Positions 1 to 8,845 of a stretch of DNA of 64,000 nt are shown piece by piece; within the stretch, counting starts at the first letter, position 1, and the number at the start of each line of letters is the position of its first letter. The notes below the pieces were generated by a model that searched no databases, was not told the origin of the DNA, and was given only the letters and a program-made list of their open reading frames with translations. Both the position numbers and the translations under genes were made by a program. Source of the stretch: Sphingomonadales bacterium (GTDB lineage Bacteria; Pseudomonadota; Alphaproteobacteria; Sphingomonadales; Sphingomonadaceae); NCBI GenBank assembly GCA_027486275.1, contig JAIXPM010000265.1, forward strand, positions 62,001 to 126,000, written 5' to 3'.

Positions 1-78
1 CCCCAATTACCATTCAGTGGTAATAGTAGGACATAAGGTGCATGTTCGGCGAGGGGCTAAAGGAGCACGACTGTTCTT

Positions 79-606
79 GTGACGCGGGGCAATGACGATG
101 CTGTCGAGAAACTGACCGAGGCGCAGCGCGAGGCGTTACGCCTTGTTATGGCCGGCTACCAGTCGAAGGAAATCGCACGCGAACTCGGGATTGGAGTCGA
201 TGCCGTCAACAAGCGCCTTGCTGCCGCAAAAACGGTCCTCGGCGCTTCCACCCGTTTTGCTGCTGCGCGTCAGCTCACTGCCTTTGAAGCCCGCGAGGGT
301 TCCCATTCGCTTGTAAGCCATTCGTTGGCCGTTGAGGCTGATGCCATCGCTGGCCCACCCTTTGCTCCATCGACAGACGAGGGATGGGGCGATGAACAGC
401 CAAGGCGTGACCATAGGGTCCAAGAAACGGGCGGCGAGTATGTCGTCTCAGGGCACGCGGCCGATCTCAGAAATGCGGCCACCGATCGGGGCGCAGTCGT
501 CAGCAACGGTGCCTTCGGTGCGCGATTGCTGTTTGCCACACCCTTGCGTGTCTTCCTCATCACGCTCGTCATCGGTTCCATCGGAGCGCTCTTCCTCCGC
601 TCATGA
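79..606 (+). CDS. GerE/LuxR-type HTH protein with C-terminal membrane segment
   Basis: 175 residues from a GTG start; an aaaggag purine run lies at 58-65, rather far upstream. Residues about 12-62 (LTEAQREALRLVMAGYQSKE onward) are a GerE-type helix-turn-helix with the usual 'LT..Q.EALRLV..G..SKEIA..LGI' pattern. There is no sensor or receiver domain. The middle is low-complexity, and residues about 146-172 form one hydrophobic segment (LRVFLITLVIGSIGALFL), so the HTH is probably tethered to the inner membrane, N-in. The next gene is a RadC-like protein 58 bp downstream in the same orientation, so they are probably co-transcribed. The target is unknown. The HTH is clear; the membrane tether is inferred from hydrophobicity only. 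Confidence 0.75.
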   Translation: MTRGNDDAVEKLTEAQREALRLVMAGYQSKEIARELGIGVDAVNKRLAAAKTVLGASTRFAAARQLTAFEAREGSHSLVSHSLAVEADAIAGPPFAPSTDEGWGDEQPRRDHRVQETGGEYVVSGHAADLRNAATDRGAVVSNGAFGARLLFATPLRVFLITLVIGSIGALFLRS

Positions 607-664
607 TGGCGACACTCAGCGCTTCTGGAAGCGCTGGCCGTCAGCCACCGAAACAAGCGCTGCG

Positions 665-1291
665 ATGTTGCAAATGGCGCCGGTACGTGACACCGGCCGC
701 GCAATCCTCAGCAGTCTGCTGTCGACGTTGCATCCTGGACAAGCCGAAGACGCAGCCGATGCACTTTTCACAGAGTTCGGCTCGCTTTCTCGGGTGCTTG
801 CAGCCGGCAAGGATGCCCAGGCCCGTGTGCTCGGCGAACAGCACAGCATCATGGACTGTCTTTCGTTGGTCCGCGAAGCGATGCTCCATGCTCTGGCGAC
901 TGACATTTCGACTTCACCGCTTCTCGATAGTACCGAGGCCGTTGCCGGTTATCTTCATGTTGCGATAGCGTATGAGCTGCGCGAGCATGTCCGGGTCCTG
1001 TTCCTGGATAACAGGCATCATCTCATCCGCGACGAGGCGGTGAGCAGCGGCAGTGTTGCTTCGGCTGAAATCCATCCGCGCGAGGTTATGCGGCGCGCCC
1101 TCGAGCTTGGTGCGACCGGTCTCATCCTCGCGCACAACCATCCAAGCGGGAACCCCGAACCGTCACGGGACGACATCATCATGACGCGAGCGGTCATAGA
1201 GGCTGGACGAACGTTGCAGGTTCGGGTGCTCGACCATCTCATTATTGGACGTCATGGCTTTGTCAGTATGCGCGCTCAGGGCTTCATCTAG
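665..1291 (+). CDS. RadC-like JAB-domain protein
   Basis: 208 residues if translation starts at ATG 665, which I chose because in-frame codons further upstream overlap the preceding gene and read as low-complexity. An N-terminal helical part (about residues 10-50) resembles the RadC helix-hairpin region. The C-terminal half is the RadC/JAB metalloprotease-like domain with the JAMM signature HNHPSG (His157, His159, Ser161) and a following Asp (169/170) that would complete the zinc site. RadC proteins are common on mobile elements. Despite the name, a role in DNA repair is not established, and the biochemical role of the JAB fold in bacteria is unclear. Family call firm; start codon uncertain. 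Confidence 0.85.
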   Translation: MLQMAPVRDTGRAILSSLLSTLHPGQAEDAADALFTEFGSLSRVLAAGKDAQARVLGEQHSIMDCLSLVREAMLHALATDISTSPLLDSTEAVAGYLHVAIAYELREHVRVLFLDNRHHLIRDEAVSSGSVASAEIHPREVMRRALELGATGLILAHNHPSGNPEPSRDDIIMTRAVIEAGRTLQVRVLDHLIIGRHGFVSMRAQGFI

Positions 1292-1480
1292 ACATTGCGA
1301 GTGAAACTCGCCGTTCAGCCGGAGTACAGTGGTTTCCGACACGCAGGCACTACAGTCAAACCAGCGGAAGAACCCTGAAGCATGAACATTATGTCCTCCA
1401 CATTTGCGGTCTGTTCGACCATCAGGGGATCAGACCAGTTATCCCCCGAGCGCCCCTGCAAGCCTTGCCGAGACTGAATA

Positions 1481-2203
1481 TTGACGAACGGCCCATCATA
1501 TTCCTGGATTCCTGCGCAAATCGTGCACGGCCTGCTGATTGTCCTGTTGCTGTTGTCGACGCCGGTCGCAGCCGAAACGCTAACAGGGCGGGTCGTTGGC
1601 GTAACCGATGGCGACACAATCAAACTGCTTGTCGGCGGCCGAAACGAATACAAAGTGCGCCTCGGCGAAATCGATGCTCCGGAAAGCGGACAGCCATTTG
1701 GCCAGAAATCCAAGCGTATGCTGTCCGATCTGGTGTTCAACCGAACCGTTTCCGTGCGGGTCACGGACGTCGACCGTTATGGTCGCTCGGTGGGCGTGAT
1801 CCAGTCCGGCAAGACCAACGTCAACGCCGAAATGGTCAAGCGGGGCGGGGCCTGGGCCTACCGTCGCTACTTGTCCGATCAACGATATCTGTTGTGGGAA
1901 CGTGAAGCGCAACAGGGCCGCCGTGGGTTATGGAACTTGCAGGCTGATCAGATCGTGGCGCCATGGGATTGGCGGGCGTCGCGGCGGAGCGGGCGAGGCG
2001 GTAACCAGCCAGCAGGAGGCATGACGCCGATCCGTGGCCCAGCCTTCGTTTCAGGCATTCCTTCCGGGTCTGCCTGCGGATCGAAGTCGCGGTGCTCCCA
2101 GATGACCAGCTGCGCCGAAGCGATGTTTTATCTCCGTTCTTGCCGAGCGGCTCGCCTCGATGGTGATGGTGACGGCGTGCCTTGCGAGAAAATCTGTGGA
2201 TAG
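1481..2203 (+). CDS. Secreted thermonuclease (SNase) with excalibur domain
   Basis: 240 residues from a TTG start. Residues 13-31 are a hydrophobic signal sequence ending in VAAE, so export is likely. Residues about 34-155 are a staphylococcal-nuclease fold: DGDTIKLL, then RLGEIDAPE (Arg60, Glu63, Asp65) and the later DRYGRSVG arginine supply the expected catalytic and calcium-binding positions. The last 40 residues form an excalibur calcium-binding domain (paired Cys, DGDGDGVPCE). The expected activity is calcium-dependent cleavage of DNA or RNA outside the cytoplasm. SNase proteins are frequent plasmid passengers; a role in degrading extracellular DNA or in conjugation is only a guess. Domain calls are firm. 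Confidence 0.85.
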   Translation: MTNGPSYSWIPAQIVHGLLIVLLLLSTPVAAETLTGRVVGVTDGDTIKLLVGGRNEYKVRLGEIDAPESGQPFGQKSKRMLSDLVFNRTVSVRVTDVDRYGRSVGVIQSGKTNVNAEMVKRGGAWAYRRYLSDQRYLLWEREAQQGRRGLWNLQADQIVAPWDWRASRRSGRGGNQPAGGMTPIRGPAFVSGIPSGSACGSKSRCSQMTSCAEAMFYLRSCRAARLDGDGDGVPCEKICG

Positions 2204-2274
2204 AGCTTCATTCTATGGTCGCGAGCGGCCCATGTCGCAATTGAAGTTCACGACATGTTCGCTAGGTTAGGGCA

Positions 2275-5200
2275 ATGGTAAAAACTGGGGCAGGCGGAGG
2301 TGGTAGGCAGGCTTTCACTGCAACTTCAAGGGTATCAACCAGCGCCCGACTTGCGTCCGAGATATTAAAGCCAAAAGACCCGTACACATTTCAACGAAAC
2401 TGCGTTGTCCTCTTTCGTGAAGAGTTAAACGATCCCAATACGAAGGAGTATGGCCGCAACGGTCAAAACCAAGGCGGAATCGATATTCTTGGATACCGAA
2501 AAGGTGATCCTGGACACGCGGTGGGTGTTCAATGCCGCAACATCCAAAAATCTCTCAAGCAAGCTACAATTCTTAAGGATTGCCGCTCAGCGCTCGCCCT
2601 TGATTTTGGGCTCCGCGAGATCATTTTCGCCACAACGGCACCCGACGACACAAAGGCCGACCAGGCGGCCAAGAACGTTGAGCGGTTATTGCGGGCCGAA
2701 GGGCATGAGGTAACCGTCCACGTTTATGGCTGGGGCCAGCTGCAAACACTGATCGCTCTGCACGACACCGCCTACAATGTGTTCATGCCGGTACTGGCTG
2801 CAACTGTCCGGCCCATGGAATTGTCAGCCGCACCTCATGAAGACCCTGCTACATTCGCTGCCCTGGTTGTCGACGAGATGGAACGGCGTGGCATCGGCAG
2901 TGGCATTTCCCTACCACCAAAACCCGCCGGGCCCGAGGGCATAGGCTCCGAGAGTCCTGCTCTTCATGCCAAGATTGACGTGTTCCGTGATCTCATCCGT
3001 GAAGGTGACACGACCAATGTTGCCCAACGGCTTATCACGCTACGCGACAGCCCTGAGGCGAACGACGCGCCATGGGCGCGATACCGCATCGAGACCAATA
3101 TAGCTGCGGCGCTGATGGACCAAGGGCGTGAGGCTGAGGCAGCTGAATGCTATGTCCGCGCTTATGCAATAAGGCCCGATGATCCGAACGCTATTTGCAA
3201 CCTATCCATCGCGCGGACGATTCAAGGTAATCCCGAAGAGGGCATGCGCCTAGCGCAGTCGGTGCTCGTCCGCGCAGACAAGGTGGACTTCGCCGTTAGC
3301 GCGCTCCTCCAGGCTGCAGCACGAAGCGAATGGCAGGGCGATCCCCAATCCCTTATACCTGCCGACACGAAACGCACTACGACCATCGAGCTCGCTATCG
3401 TTGACTTTATGCGTCGTCGCTGGATGCCAGGCTGGGAGGCTCATGCCCTCGCTCTCCACAGTGACAAAGATAACGATAGGGATTTGCGCCGACTTAAAGC
3501 GTTTGCGGTGTTGTCGATTGCTGTCGATAGCCGCGTTCACGTCATTGGTGGCCGTGACAAGGTGACTGATCGCCAGATCGACGAAGCGGCTTCGGAAATG
3601 CTTGCCTATGCTGCGCGATGCCTGCGTACTGGATACGCACATCGCCACGATCTGATGGCACACGTGAGCAACGCTGCCCTGCTTCTGCGTTTTGCCGGCC
3701 GAAGTGCGGAAGCTGAGAGCCTGCTTCGGGAGGGTATCAAGGCCTTTCCCGATGACGAGCAATTCAGACGCCTTCTGGCGATGGTCGTAATTGACGCGGA
3801 CCGAAACTCGGAGGTTATCGCCATACTCGACCCGGCCACAGAGCCTGAGACGATTTTGATGCGAATTCAAATGGAGGAAGGCCCAACTTCCGCAGAACGG
3901 CTCGCACGTGCGGAAGCGATGGGCGAACCGACAGATAAACGAGTAGCCTCAATCCGCCGTCGCCTTATCACTGATCTGGCTTTTGCTGCTGGTGATCTGG
4001 ATGTCGCCAAGCGCGTAATCAACCAGATGCTCCAACATTCCCAAGATTTGGTGTCTGGGCAGCTGCTGGAAATTCAGCTGCACCAGCGTACTGGAATGGC
4101 CCAAGAAGATGCGAAGGAATTGTTGCTCAAACTCGCTAAAGACCTCCCCCCCGAAGTCGAGGCGATCGATCGCTTTTTTGTCGGTCAGGCGCTGTTGGAA
4201 AACGGCTTAGAATCGTCCGCGGCAGATTTGGTCGAGCCAATTATCGACTTGCAAAGTCTTCGTCCGGCAACCCTGATGTATCTAACGGCGCTTGCCGAAG
4301 CTCGACGTGACGACGCCTATCGCAGGGCGCTGGATGCTGCGGCGCCAGAGGTTCGGAACAGTCCCGAGATGCTTTGGCTGGATGCCCGCCATGCCTGGAA
4401 TTCTGGCGATCTCGATCGCAGCCTCGCCTCACTCGACCGGCTTCTCGTGCTGAAGCCCGGCCAACCTCATTCGATACTGATGCGGCTTGAGGTTCTGATC
4501 AGACTGAACCGCACAAGGCAGATTCTCGAATCGCTCGACAAGTCTATTGAGGATCTAGAATGGCGCGGAGAACGGGATCCTTACCGTATCGCAGGGTTGC
4601 TGGCTCACTTTGGATACCACGACCGCGCGGCTAGCCTCGCTTACAAACTCTTTTTAGAGCACCGGGACAAGCCGCGCGCCTGGATGTTGCTGTCAGGCAT
4701 GACCATAAAAGAGGGTCAAGACAGGCGCGAAAACAGATCAGGCTGGGACGCTGAAACCGTTTCCGAGAACATTGCGGTCGACATCGAATACGATGATGGC
4801 CAGACGGCATTCTTCATTGTTGAGCCAGACCCTTACCTGCGAAAGCTCGACCCTGAGTCATGGGAGCCCGAGCATACCCTCATAAACGCGGTCCGGGGCC
4901 TAAGCGTTGATTGCCGGTTCGTAGGTCCCGATGGAAAGGCAGGCCGCATCTCTAAGCTGCGACACAAAATCGTTGCACGCTTCCACTACGTTTTGGAAAA
5001 CTACGAGAGACGCTTTCCTGAGGTTTTCGGCTTAAAGAGCGTCACGGTCGACCCTGAAAGCCCCCATGGTCTCGACGACATTATCGCTCAGCTAAAAGAG
5101 CGCCACGACTGGGTTTTAGCCGAACAAGAGCAGCACCTTGCCAGCGGTATGCCAATCGACGTTTTGGCTGCGAGGCTGGGGTGCGACACGATTGAGGTTG

Positions 5201-6210
5201 CTGGCGGCTTAGTCGAGCAGGGCAATTCCTTACGGGTGGCCGAAGGCACCTTGCACGAGCGCCAAAATGCAGACGAGGCCGTAAAAGTGAATGCGCGCCG
5301 GGGATGCGTTCTGGACCTGAACACATTCTGGTCGGCTTGGAGGCTAGGCGCGCTTGACCACGTAGCGGCCGCTTGCGGCCCTGTCTCGGTGGCCCGCAGT
5401 GTAGTCGACCGTTTAGGTTCTCGACGGGAGCGATATGAACAATCGGTGGTTGGTGGGCATGGAACCTTATCATACCACGAGGGCAAAATTCTCCACACGG
5501 AGGCGACGAGCGAGCAGATGGCCAGTCTGCGCGACGATGTGGATGCAGCTCTTCGATGGATAGATAAAAATGATGCCGTGAAGCCAATTGTTCTCGGCGA
5601 CACAGCCTCGCCGGCGATGCGCGACCATGTTCAGTCCGGCCGAACCGACATGCTCGACGCTACGATTCTTTCAATCACAACAGACCGACTTCTCGTCTGT
5701 GATGACCTCGCTATGCGTTCAATCCATCGTTCGCTGGGCGGAACCCTTTCGACTTGGCTGCACGATGTCCTCACCAACGCGCATGCTGCAGGTGGTCTCG
5801 ACAGCGAGCGCTTTACTCAACAGACCGTTGACCTAATCCGCTCGGGTCACGCGTATCTCGGCGTGACAGGTTCCATGATGGCGCTGGCAGTGCAGATGGA
5901 TATAGTTGAACACAAGAAGCTTAGTTATCGCTCTGAGGCGCTCATCGGCCGCCTTGGAGGAGAGATCGCTGAGCCAATTTCGCATATGCATGCAGCATGT
6001 GAGGCCCTACTTCACCTTTGGTCGAGCAAAAGTGTGATGGCGGTTCGTGAGGCCGCAACAGGGAAAATCCTAGAATCACTTTTGAACGGACGTTCGCGCG
6101 ACTGGGCTGCAATGTTGAAAGCGGTAGAAAAGATTACGATCGATATTCCAGGACTAGCGCAATACATTCGGAAATGGGCCAGAGGTCATTTCCTTCCCGG
6201 CTATTGTTAA
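2275..6210 (+). CDS. Large REase-like / TPR / PIN-like multidomain protein, probable defence effector
   Basis: 1311 residues. Residues about 28-170 look like a PD-(D/E)XK nuclease domain: Glu49/Glu50, QGGIDILGY (Asp70), then VGVQCR (Gln86-x-Arg88), where a Lys is usual, so cleavage may be weakened. Residues about 200-820 are helical repeats of TPR type (for example 'AAALMDQGREAEAAECYVRA'). Residues about 830-920 form a beta-rich region that may correspond to a GreA/GreB-C-like domain. Residues about 1005-1160 are PIN-like, with VLDLNTF (Asp1014) and CDDLAM (Asp1143, Asp1144). The gene stands alone between the nuclease gene and a small HNH-like gene. Nuclease plus repeat sensor plus putative RNase is typical of conflict systems; function is inferred, not shown. 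Confidence 0.6.
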   Translation: MVKTGAGGGGRQAFTATSRVSTSARLASEILKPKDPYTFQRNCVVLFREELNDPNTKEYGRNGQNQGGIDILGYRKGDPGHAVGVQCRNIQKSLKQATILKDCRSALALDFGLREIIFATTAPDDTKADQAAKNVERLLRAEGHEVTVHVYGWGQLQTLIALHDTAYNVFMPVLAATVRPMELSAAPHEDPATFAALVVDEMERRGIGSGISLPPKPAGPEGIGSESPALHAKIDVFRDLIREGDTTNVAQRLITLRDSPEANDAPWARYRIETNIAAALMDQGREAEAAECYVRAYAIRPDDPNAICNLSIARTIQGNPEEGMRLAQSVLVRADKVDFAVSALLQAAARSEWQGDPQSLIPADTKRTTTIELAIVDFMRRRWMPGWEAHALALHSDKDNDRDLRRLKAFAVLSIAVDSRVHVIGGRDKVTDRQIDEAASEMLAYAARCLRTGYAHRHDLMAHVSNAALLLRFAGRSAEAESLLREGIKAFPDDEQFRRLLAMVVIDADRNSEVIAILDPATEPETILMRIQMEEGPTSAERLARAEAMGEPTDKRVASIRRRLITDLAFAAGDLDVAKRVINQMLQHSQDLVSGQLLEIQLHQRTGMAQEDAKELLLKLAKDLPPEVEAIDRFFVGQALLENGLESSAADLVEPIIDLQSLRPATLMYLTALAEARRDDAYRRALDAAAPEVRNSPEMLWLDARHAWNSGDLDRSLASLDRLLVLKPGQPHSILMRLEVLIRLNRTRQILESLDKSIEDLEWRGERDPYRIAGLLAHFGYHDRAASLAYKLFLEHRDKPRAWMLLSGMTIKEGQDRRENRSGWDAETVSENIAVDIEYDDGQTAFFIVEPDPYLRKLDPESWEPEHTLINAVRGLSVDCRFVGPDGKAGRISKLRHKIVARFHYVLENYERRFPEVFGLKSVTVDPESPHGLDDIIAQLKERHDWVLAEQEQHLASGMPIDVLAARLGCDTIEVAGGLVEQGNSLRVAEGTLHERQNADEAVKVNARRGCVLDLNTFWSAWRLGALDHVAAACGPVSVARSVVDRLGSRRERYEQSVVGGHGTLSYHEGKILHTEATSEQMASLRDDVDAALRWIDKNDAVKPIVLGDTASPAMRDHVQSGRTDMLDATILSITTDRLLVCDDLAMRSIHRSLGGTLSTWLHDVLTNAHAAGGLDSERFTQQTVDLIRSGHAYLGVTGSMMALAVQMDIVEHKKLSYRSEALIGRLGGEIAEPISHMHAACEALLHLWSSKSVMAVREAATGKILESLLNGRSRDWAAMLKAVEKITIDIPGLAQYIRKWARGHFLPGYC

Positions 6211-6347
6211 TCCTGAGATCGGCATTTTCGCCCAGGATCCGCGACGGTGAGGAAGTAGTGCCGCGGAGAGCGGAGCAGCCCAGATGTGGCATTGCTGGCT
6301 AAGACGCTATAGGCGGAGGCCCAAATCTTGGAAATTCAGGCAGACGC

Positions 6348-6683
6348 ATGGCCCGCAGAAACTCAAAAAATGATCCTTATGGCGACATGCATCGCGAGGA
6401 GGAGGCGCCTGCGGCGGTGACCTGCTGGCTTTGTGGCAGGCCTACCGGGAAGACCGTCATCTCGCACCATCCTGTGCCGAAAAGCCGGGGAGGCCGGGAC
6501 ACGGTTCCCATGCACCCGATTTGCCAGCAGATGCTGATCGCCAATTTCACCAATTCCGAGCTGCAGCGTCATGGGATGGATGTGGAGGGCTTGCTGGCCG
6601 ACCCCGGCGTTCGCAAATTCGTCGATTGGGTGGCGAACAAGGACCCGGATTTCACAGCGACGATGACCAAGAAGCAGCGGTAG
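6348..6683 (+). CDS. Small HNH-like protein with lost catalytic histidines
   Basis: 111 residues. A Cys-x2-Cys knuckle (CWLCG) and the motif HHPVPKSRGG match a compact HNH family. The third part usually reads C-H-R-Q-I-H-A-L-F, but here it is CQQMLIANF, so both histidines of that element are replaced. The C-terminal FTNSEL and the GLLADPGVRKFVDWV segment keep the family pattern. It is therefore likely a degenerate, DNA-binding or regulatory relative rather than an active nuclease. It starts 137 bp after the large REase/PIN gene in the same orientation and may belong with it. Fold call moderate; inactivity is inferred from the missing residues. Confidence 0.65.
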   Translation: MARRNSKNDPYGDMHREEEAPAAVTCWLCGRPTGKTVISHHPVPKSRGGRDTVPMHPICQQMLIANFTNSELQRHGMDVEGLLADPGVRKFVDWVANKDPDFTATMTKKQR

Positions 6684-6780
6684 TCGGTTCGTCAAAAGAT
6701 CCGATAACTTTCATTATGTTAAACGATTTCAATGGCTTACGTCAAAAGCTCGTAGCCCATTCTGCTATTTCGAAATAGCC

Positions 6781-7038
6781 CTAATTGAGCAGCGCGTTCC
6801 TCTCGAAAAGAAAGCCCGCAGCGATGATCGCGTCGGCGAGATCAGCGAAGTAACGCATCTCGATGACCAGACTTTCGCCGAGCCATGTTGCGTCTTCACC
6901 GACATTGGCCTGCAACCAGTTCGACGCTTGCGCTGTTAGAGGCTCGAGAATGGCAAAGCCGCCATCTCGTGTGGCAACAAACCCGGCGCCCTGGTCGGGC
7001 GCGACGGTATGTTGGGAAAGGGACTTGTCGTCTTTCAC
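6781..7038 (-). CDS. Small protein of unknown function
   Basis: 85 residues, acidic N-terminus and a hydrophobic helical C-terminal half (MRYFADLADAIIAAGFLF). I do not recognise a family. It is on the same strand as the helicase gene that ends its neighbour region at 7089, about 50 bp away, so it may be the last gene of that unit. Codon use looks normal for the window, which supports it being real. No motif suggests a function. Confidence 0.5.
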   Translation of the reverse strand: MKDDKSLSQHTVAPDQGAGFVATRDGGFAILEPLTAQASNWLQANVGEDATWLGESLVIEMRYFADLADAIIAAGFLFERNALLN

Positions 7039-7088
7039 GCAGCCGATGATAGGGCCTGATCATACCGATGTCATCGACCTGATCGTCC

Positions 7089-8513
7089 TCAACAGAGCTC
7101 GTTGAACAGCCCCTCTGACAGATACAGCCGGTCGGTTGCGCGAGTGCAGGCGACATAGAGCAGGTTGATCAACTGGTTGGTCTCGTGAAGCTGGGTCGGG
7201 TCCTTGCGCCGGCGCTTTACAAGCTCGGACGGCAGATCAAAATCATCGAGGACGACGACGGTCGCAAATTCGCGCCCCTTGGCCTTATGGGCGGTCGAGA
7301 CGATCAGCGGCGAGTCCGCCTCGCGCGGGCAATGAAGCCGGCCAAGGCGGTCGAGGATCGCCGGCAGTTGCGCGTCATAGCGATCGACGATTTCGCGCAG
7401 CTTTCGGGCATCGGGGTCGCCGCGCTCGGCGGCATTGTCGAGGGCCCGCCATGAGGTAAATCGGGATACCGTTTCGTCGATGACGAGATTCAGCCGGTGG
7501 TGACGCAGCGCATAAGCCGATGACAGCTGGCGCTGCAGGTCCTCGATGCCACCAATCAAGTGGAACGGCTTCTGGATATTGGCGAGGCTCTCGAACAGCC
7601 GAGCGTTAGTCCGGGCCAGGACCGCGGTGCCCGGGCCAGTGCGGACATGGCCACCATATTTGAGGATTTCGGTGGTCCGCGCCGGGTTGCCCGTTAACGG
7701 GTGTCGCGGCGGCGCCGAGTGATGCAGCAGGATCCGGTTGGCGAGCTTGGCGACATCGGCACCGAACCGCCAGCTCTGGCTGAGCGGCATGGCGTCGACC
7801 GCGAACTGGTCCATGGCATCGACGGCTCCTCTGAAGCGGTAAATGCTCTGGTGGCTATCGCCCACGACGATCGTTGGCAGCTTGGATTTTGCCGCGATCG
7901 AGATCAGCACTGGGTTGAGGTCCTGCGCCTCGTCGAGCAGCAGATAATCGAGATCACCCTCGACCCGGTGCCAGAGTTCGAACGCCTTCAGATAGGTGTC
8001 ATGGGTGATCGGCAGATCATGCTTTTCAAAGCGCAGCAGCTTCTCGGCGATCGCGAACGCCATTCGGCGCACAGGACCACGCTGCGAGATGTCATCGAGG
8101 TTGCAATGGGTGGGTTTGAGCTTGCTGCCGGCGTCGATCATGAAGTTGTTGAGGGTGCGCAGGATCGAGGCCCGAACTTGGCCATCGGTCATGCCGGGCA
8201 CGCTGCCAATCATTTCATCATAGGCGCGCAGGTGCTCGAAATGGAACTTCTTGATCAGCCCGCCGCGCTCGTGGATTTTCAGCGCCCGATAGGCGACTGA
8301 ATGTCCGGTGCGGGTATCGATCCGGCTCGGAAACTTGCGCCGGGCTTCATCGGCGATAGACTTATTGAACGCAATATAAAGGCCATTGGCCGGCCAGCGC
8401 CGTCCGTATTCGGCCAGCGTCGATGTCTTGCCGCAGCCGGCGCCGGCAGCCACCTTGATTGTGGCGTCGGGCGGCAGTGCCAATATGGCTTCCTGTTGGG
8501 GCGTCGGGTTCAA
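7089..8513 (-). CDS. Compact UvrD/Rep-family ATP-dependent helicase
   Basis: 474 residues, shorter than the 650-730 of UvrD or Rep. The Q-motif region TPQQEAIL is at the N-terminus, Walker A AGAGCGKT at about 23-30 and Walker B LLLDEAQD near residue 190. Further motifs are GDSHQSIYRFRG (motif III), the C-terminal VSTAHKAKGREF (motif V) and LLYVACTRATD (motif VI). All core SF1A helicase motifs are present, so the short length reflects reduced 1B/2B insertions rather than truncation. It is expected to unwind DNA 3'-5'; on a conjugative element it could act in replication or in processing incoming DNA, which is inference. It reads in the same direction as traI, downstream of a 61-residue ORF. 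Confidence 0.9.
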   Translation of the reverse strand: MNPTPQQEAILALPPDATIKVAAGAGCGKTSTLAEYGRRWPANGLYIAFNKSIADEARRKFPSRIDTRTGHSVAYRALKIHERGGLIKKFHFEHLRAYDEMIGSVPGMTDGQVRASILRTLNNFMIDAGSKLKPTHCNLDDISQRGPVRRMAFAIAEKLLRFEKHDLPITHDTYLKAFELWHRVEGDLDYLLLDEAQDLNPVLISIAAKSKLPTIVVGDSHQSIYRFRGAVDAMDQFAVDAMPLSQSWRFGADVAKLANRILLHHSAPPRHPLTGNPARTTEILKYGGHVRTGPGTAVLARTNARLFESLANIQKPFHLIGGIEDLQRQLSSAYALRHHRLNLVIDETVSRFTSWRALDNAAERGDPDARKLREIVDRYDAQLPAILDRLGRLHCPREADSPLIVSTAHKAKGREFATVVVLDDFDLPSELVKRRRKDPTQLHETNQLINLLYVACTRATDRLYLSEGLFNELC

Positions 8514-8582
8514 AACGGGTCAATCAGATTAAATTATGGGTGAAGTGTAAGGCCGCGCAAGCAACTTGCGGGCGCAACCGCC

Positions 8583-8768
8583 TCAGTAGCCATATGGCCT
8601 TGGGTCGTCATCCTTGCCCTCGAGCGCACTCTCCCGGACGCTCAGCTCCACGCCGTCACCGCGTTTGTCGACGCGTGCATCGCTATGCGCGATGCCTTGC
8701 TGGCGATACCAATATTCAGCCTCGGCGGGGGTGTTAAAGCTTCCGATCTTTCGCCAGGCAAAGCTCAT
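8583..8768 (-). CDS. Small protein of unknown function downstream of traI
   Basis: 61 residues with an aromatic-rich N-terminus (FAWRKIGSFNTPAEAEYWYRQQ) that looks like one small alpha/beta unit, and a charged tail. The pattern recalls small plasmid proteins that modify or copy a residue-by-residue field, but I do not recognise a family. It lies between the relaxase gene and the helicase gene on the same strand. It is included because the reading frame is clean and spacing to traI (77 bp) fits an operon. Confidence 0.5.
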   Translation of the reverse strand: MSFAWRKIGSFNTPAEAEYWYRQQGIAHSDARVDKRGDGVELSVRESALEGKDDDPRPYGY

Positions 8769-8845
8769 TTCCGTTCTCCCTGTTTACAGAAAACATGATG
8801 CCAAGTGTCGGCTCCCCGCGCTGCAACTGCTCGTCCCCGCCCCGG

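Noticed and set aside
332..664. Upstream in-frame extension of the RadC-like gene
   Set aside because: It overlaps the GerE-type gene and reads as low-complexity Ser-rich sequence; RadC-like homology starts near 665.
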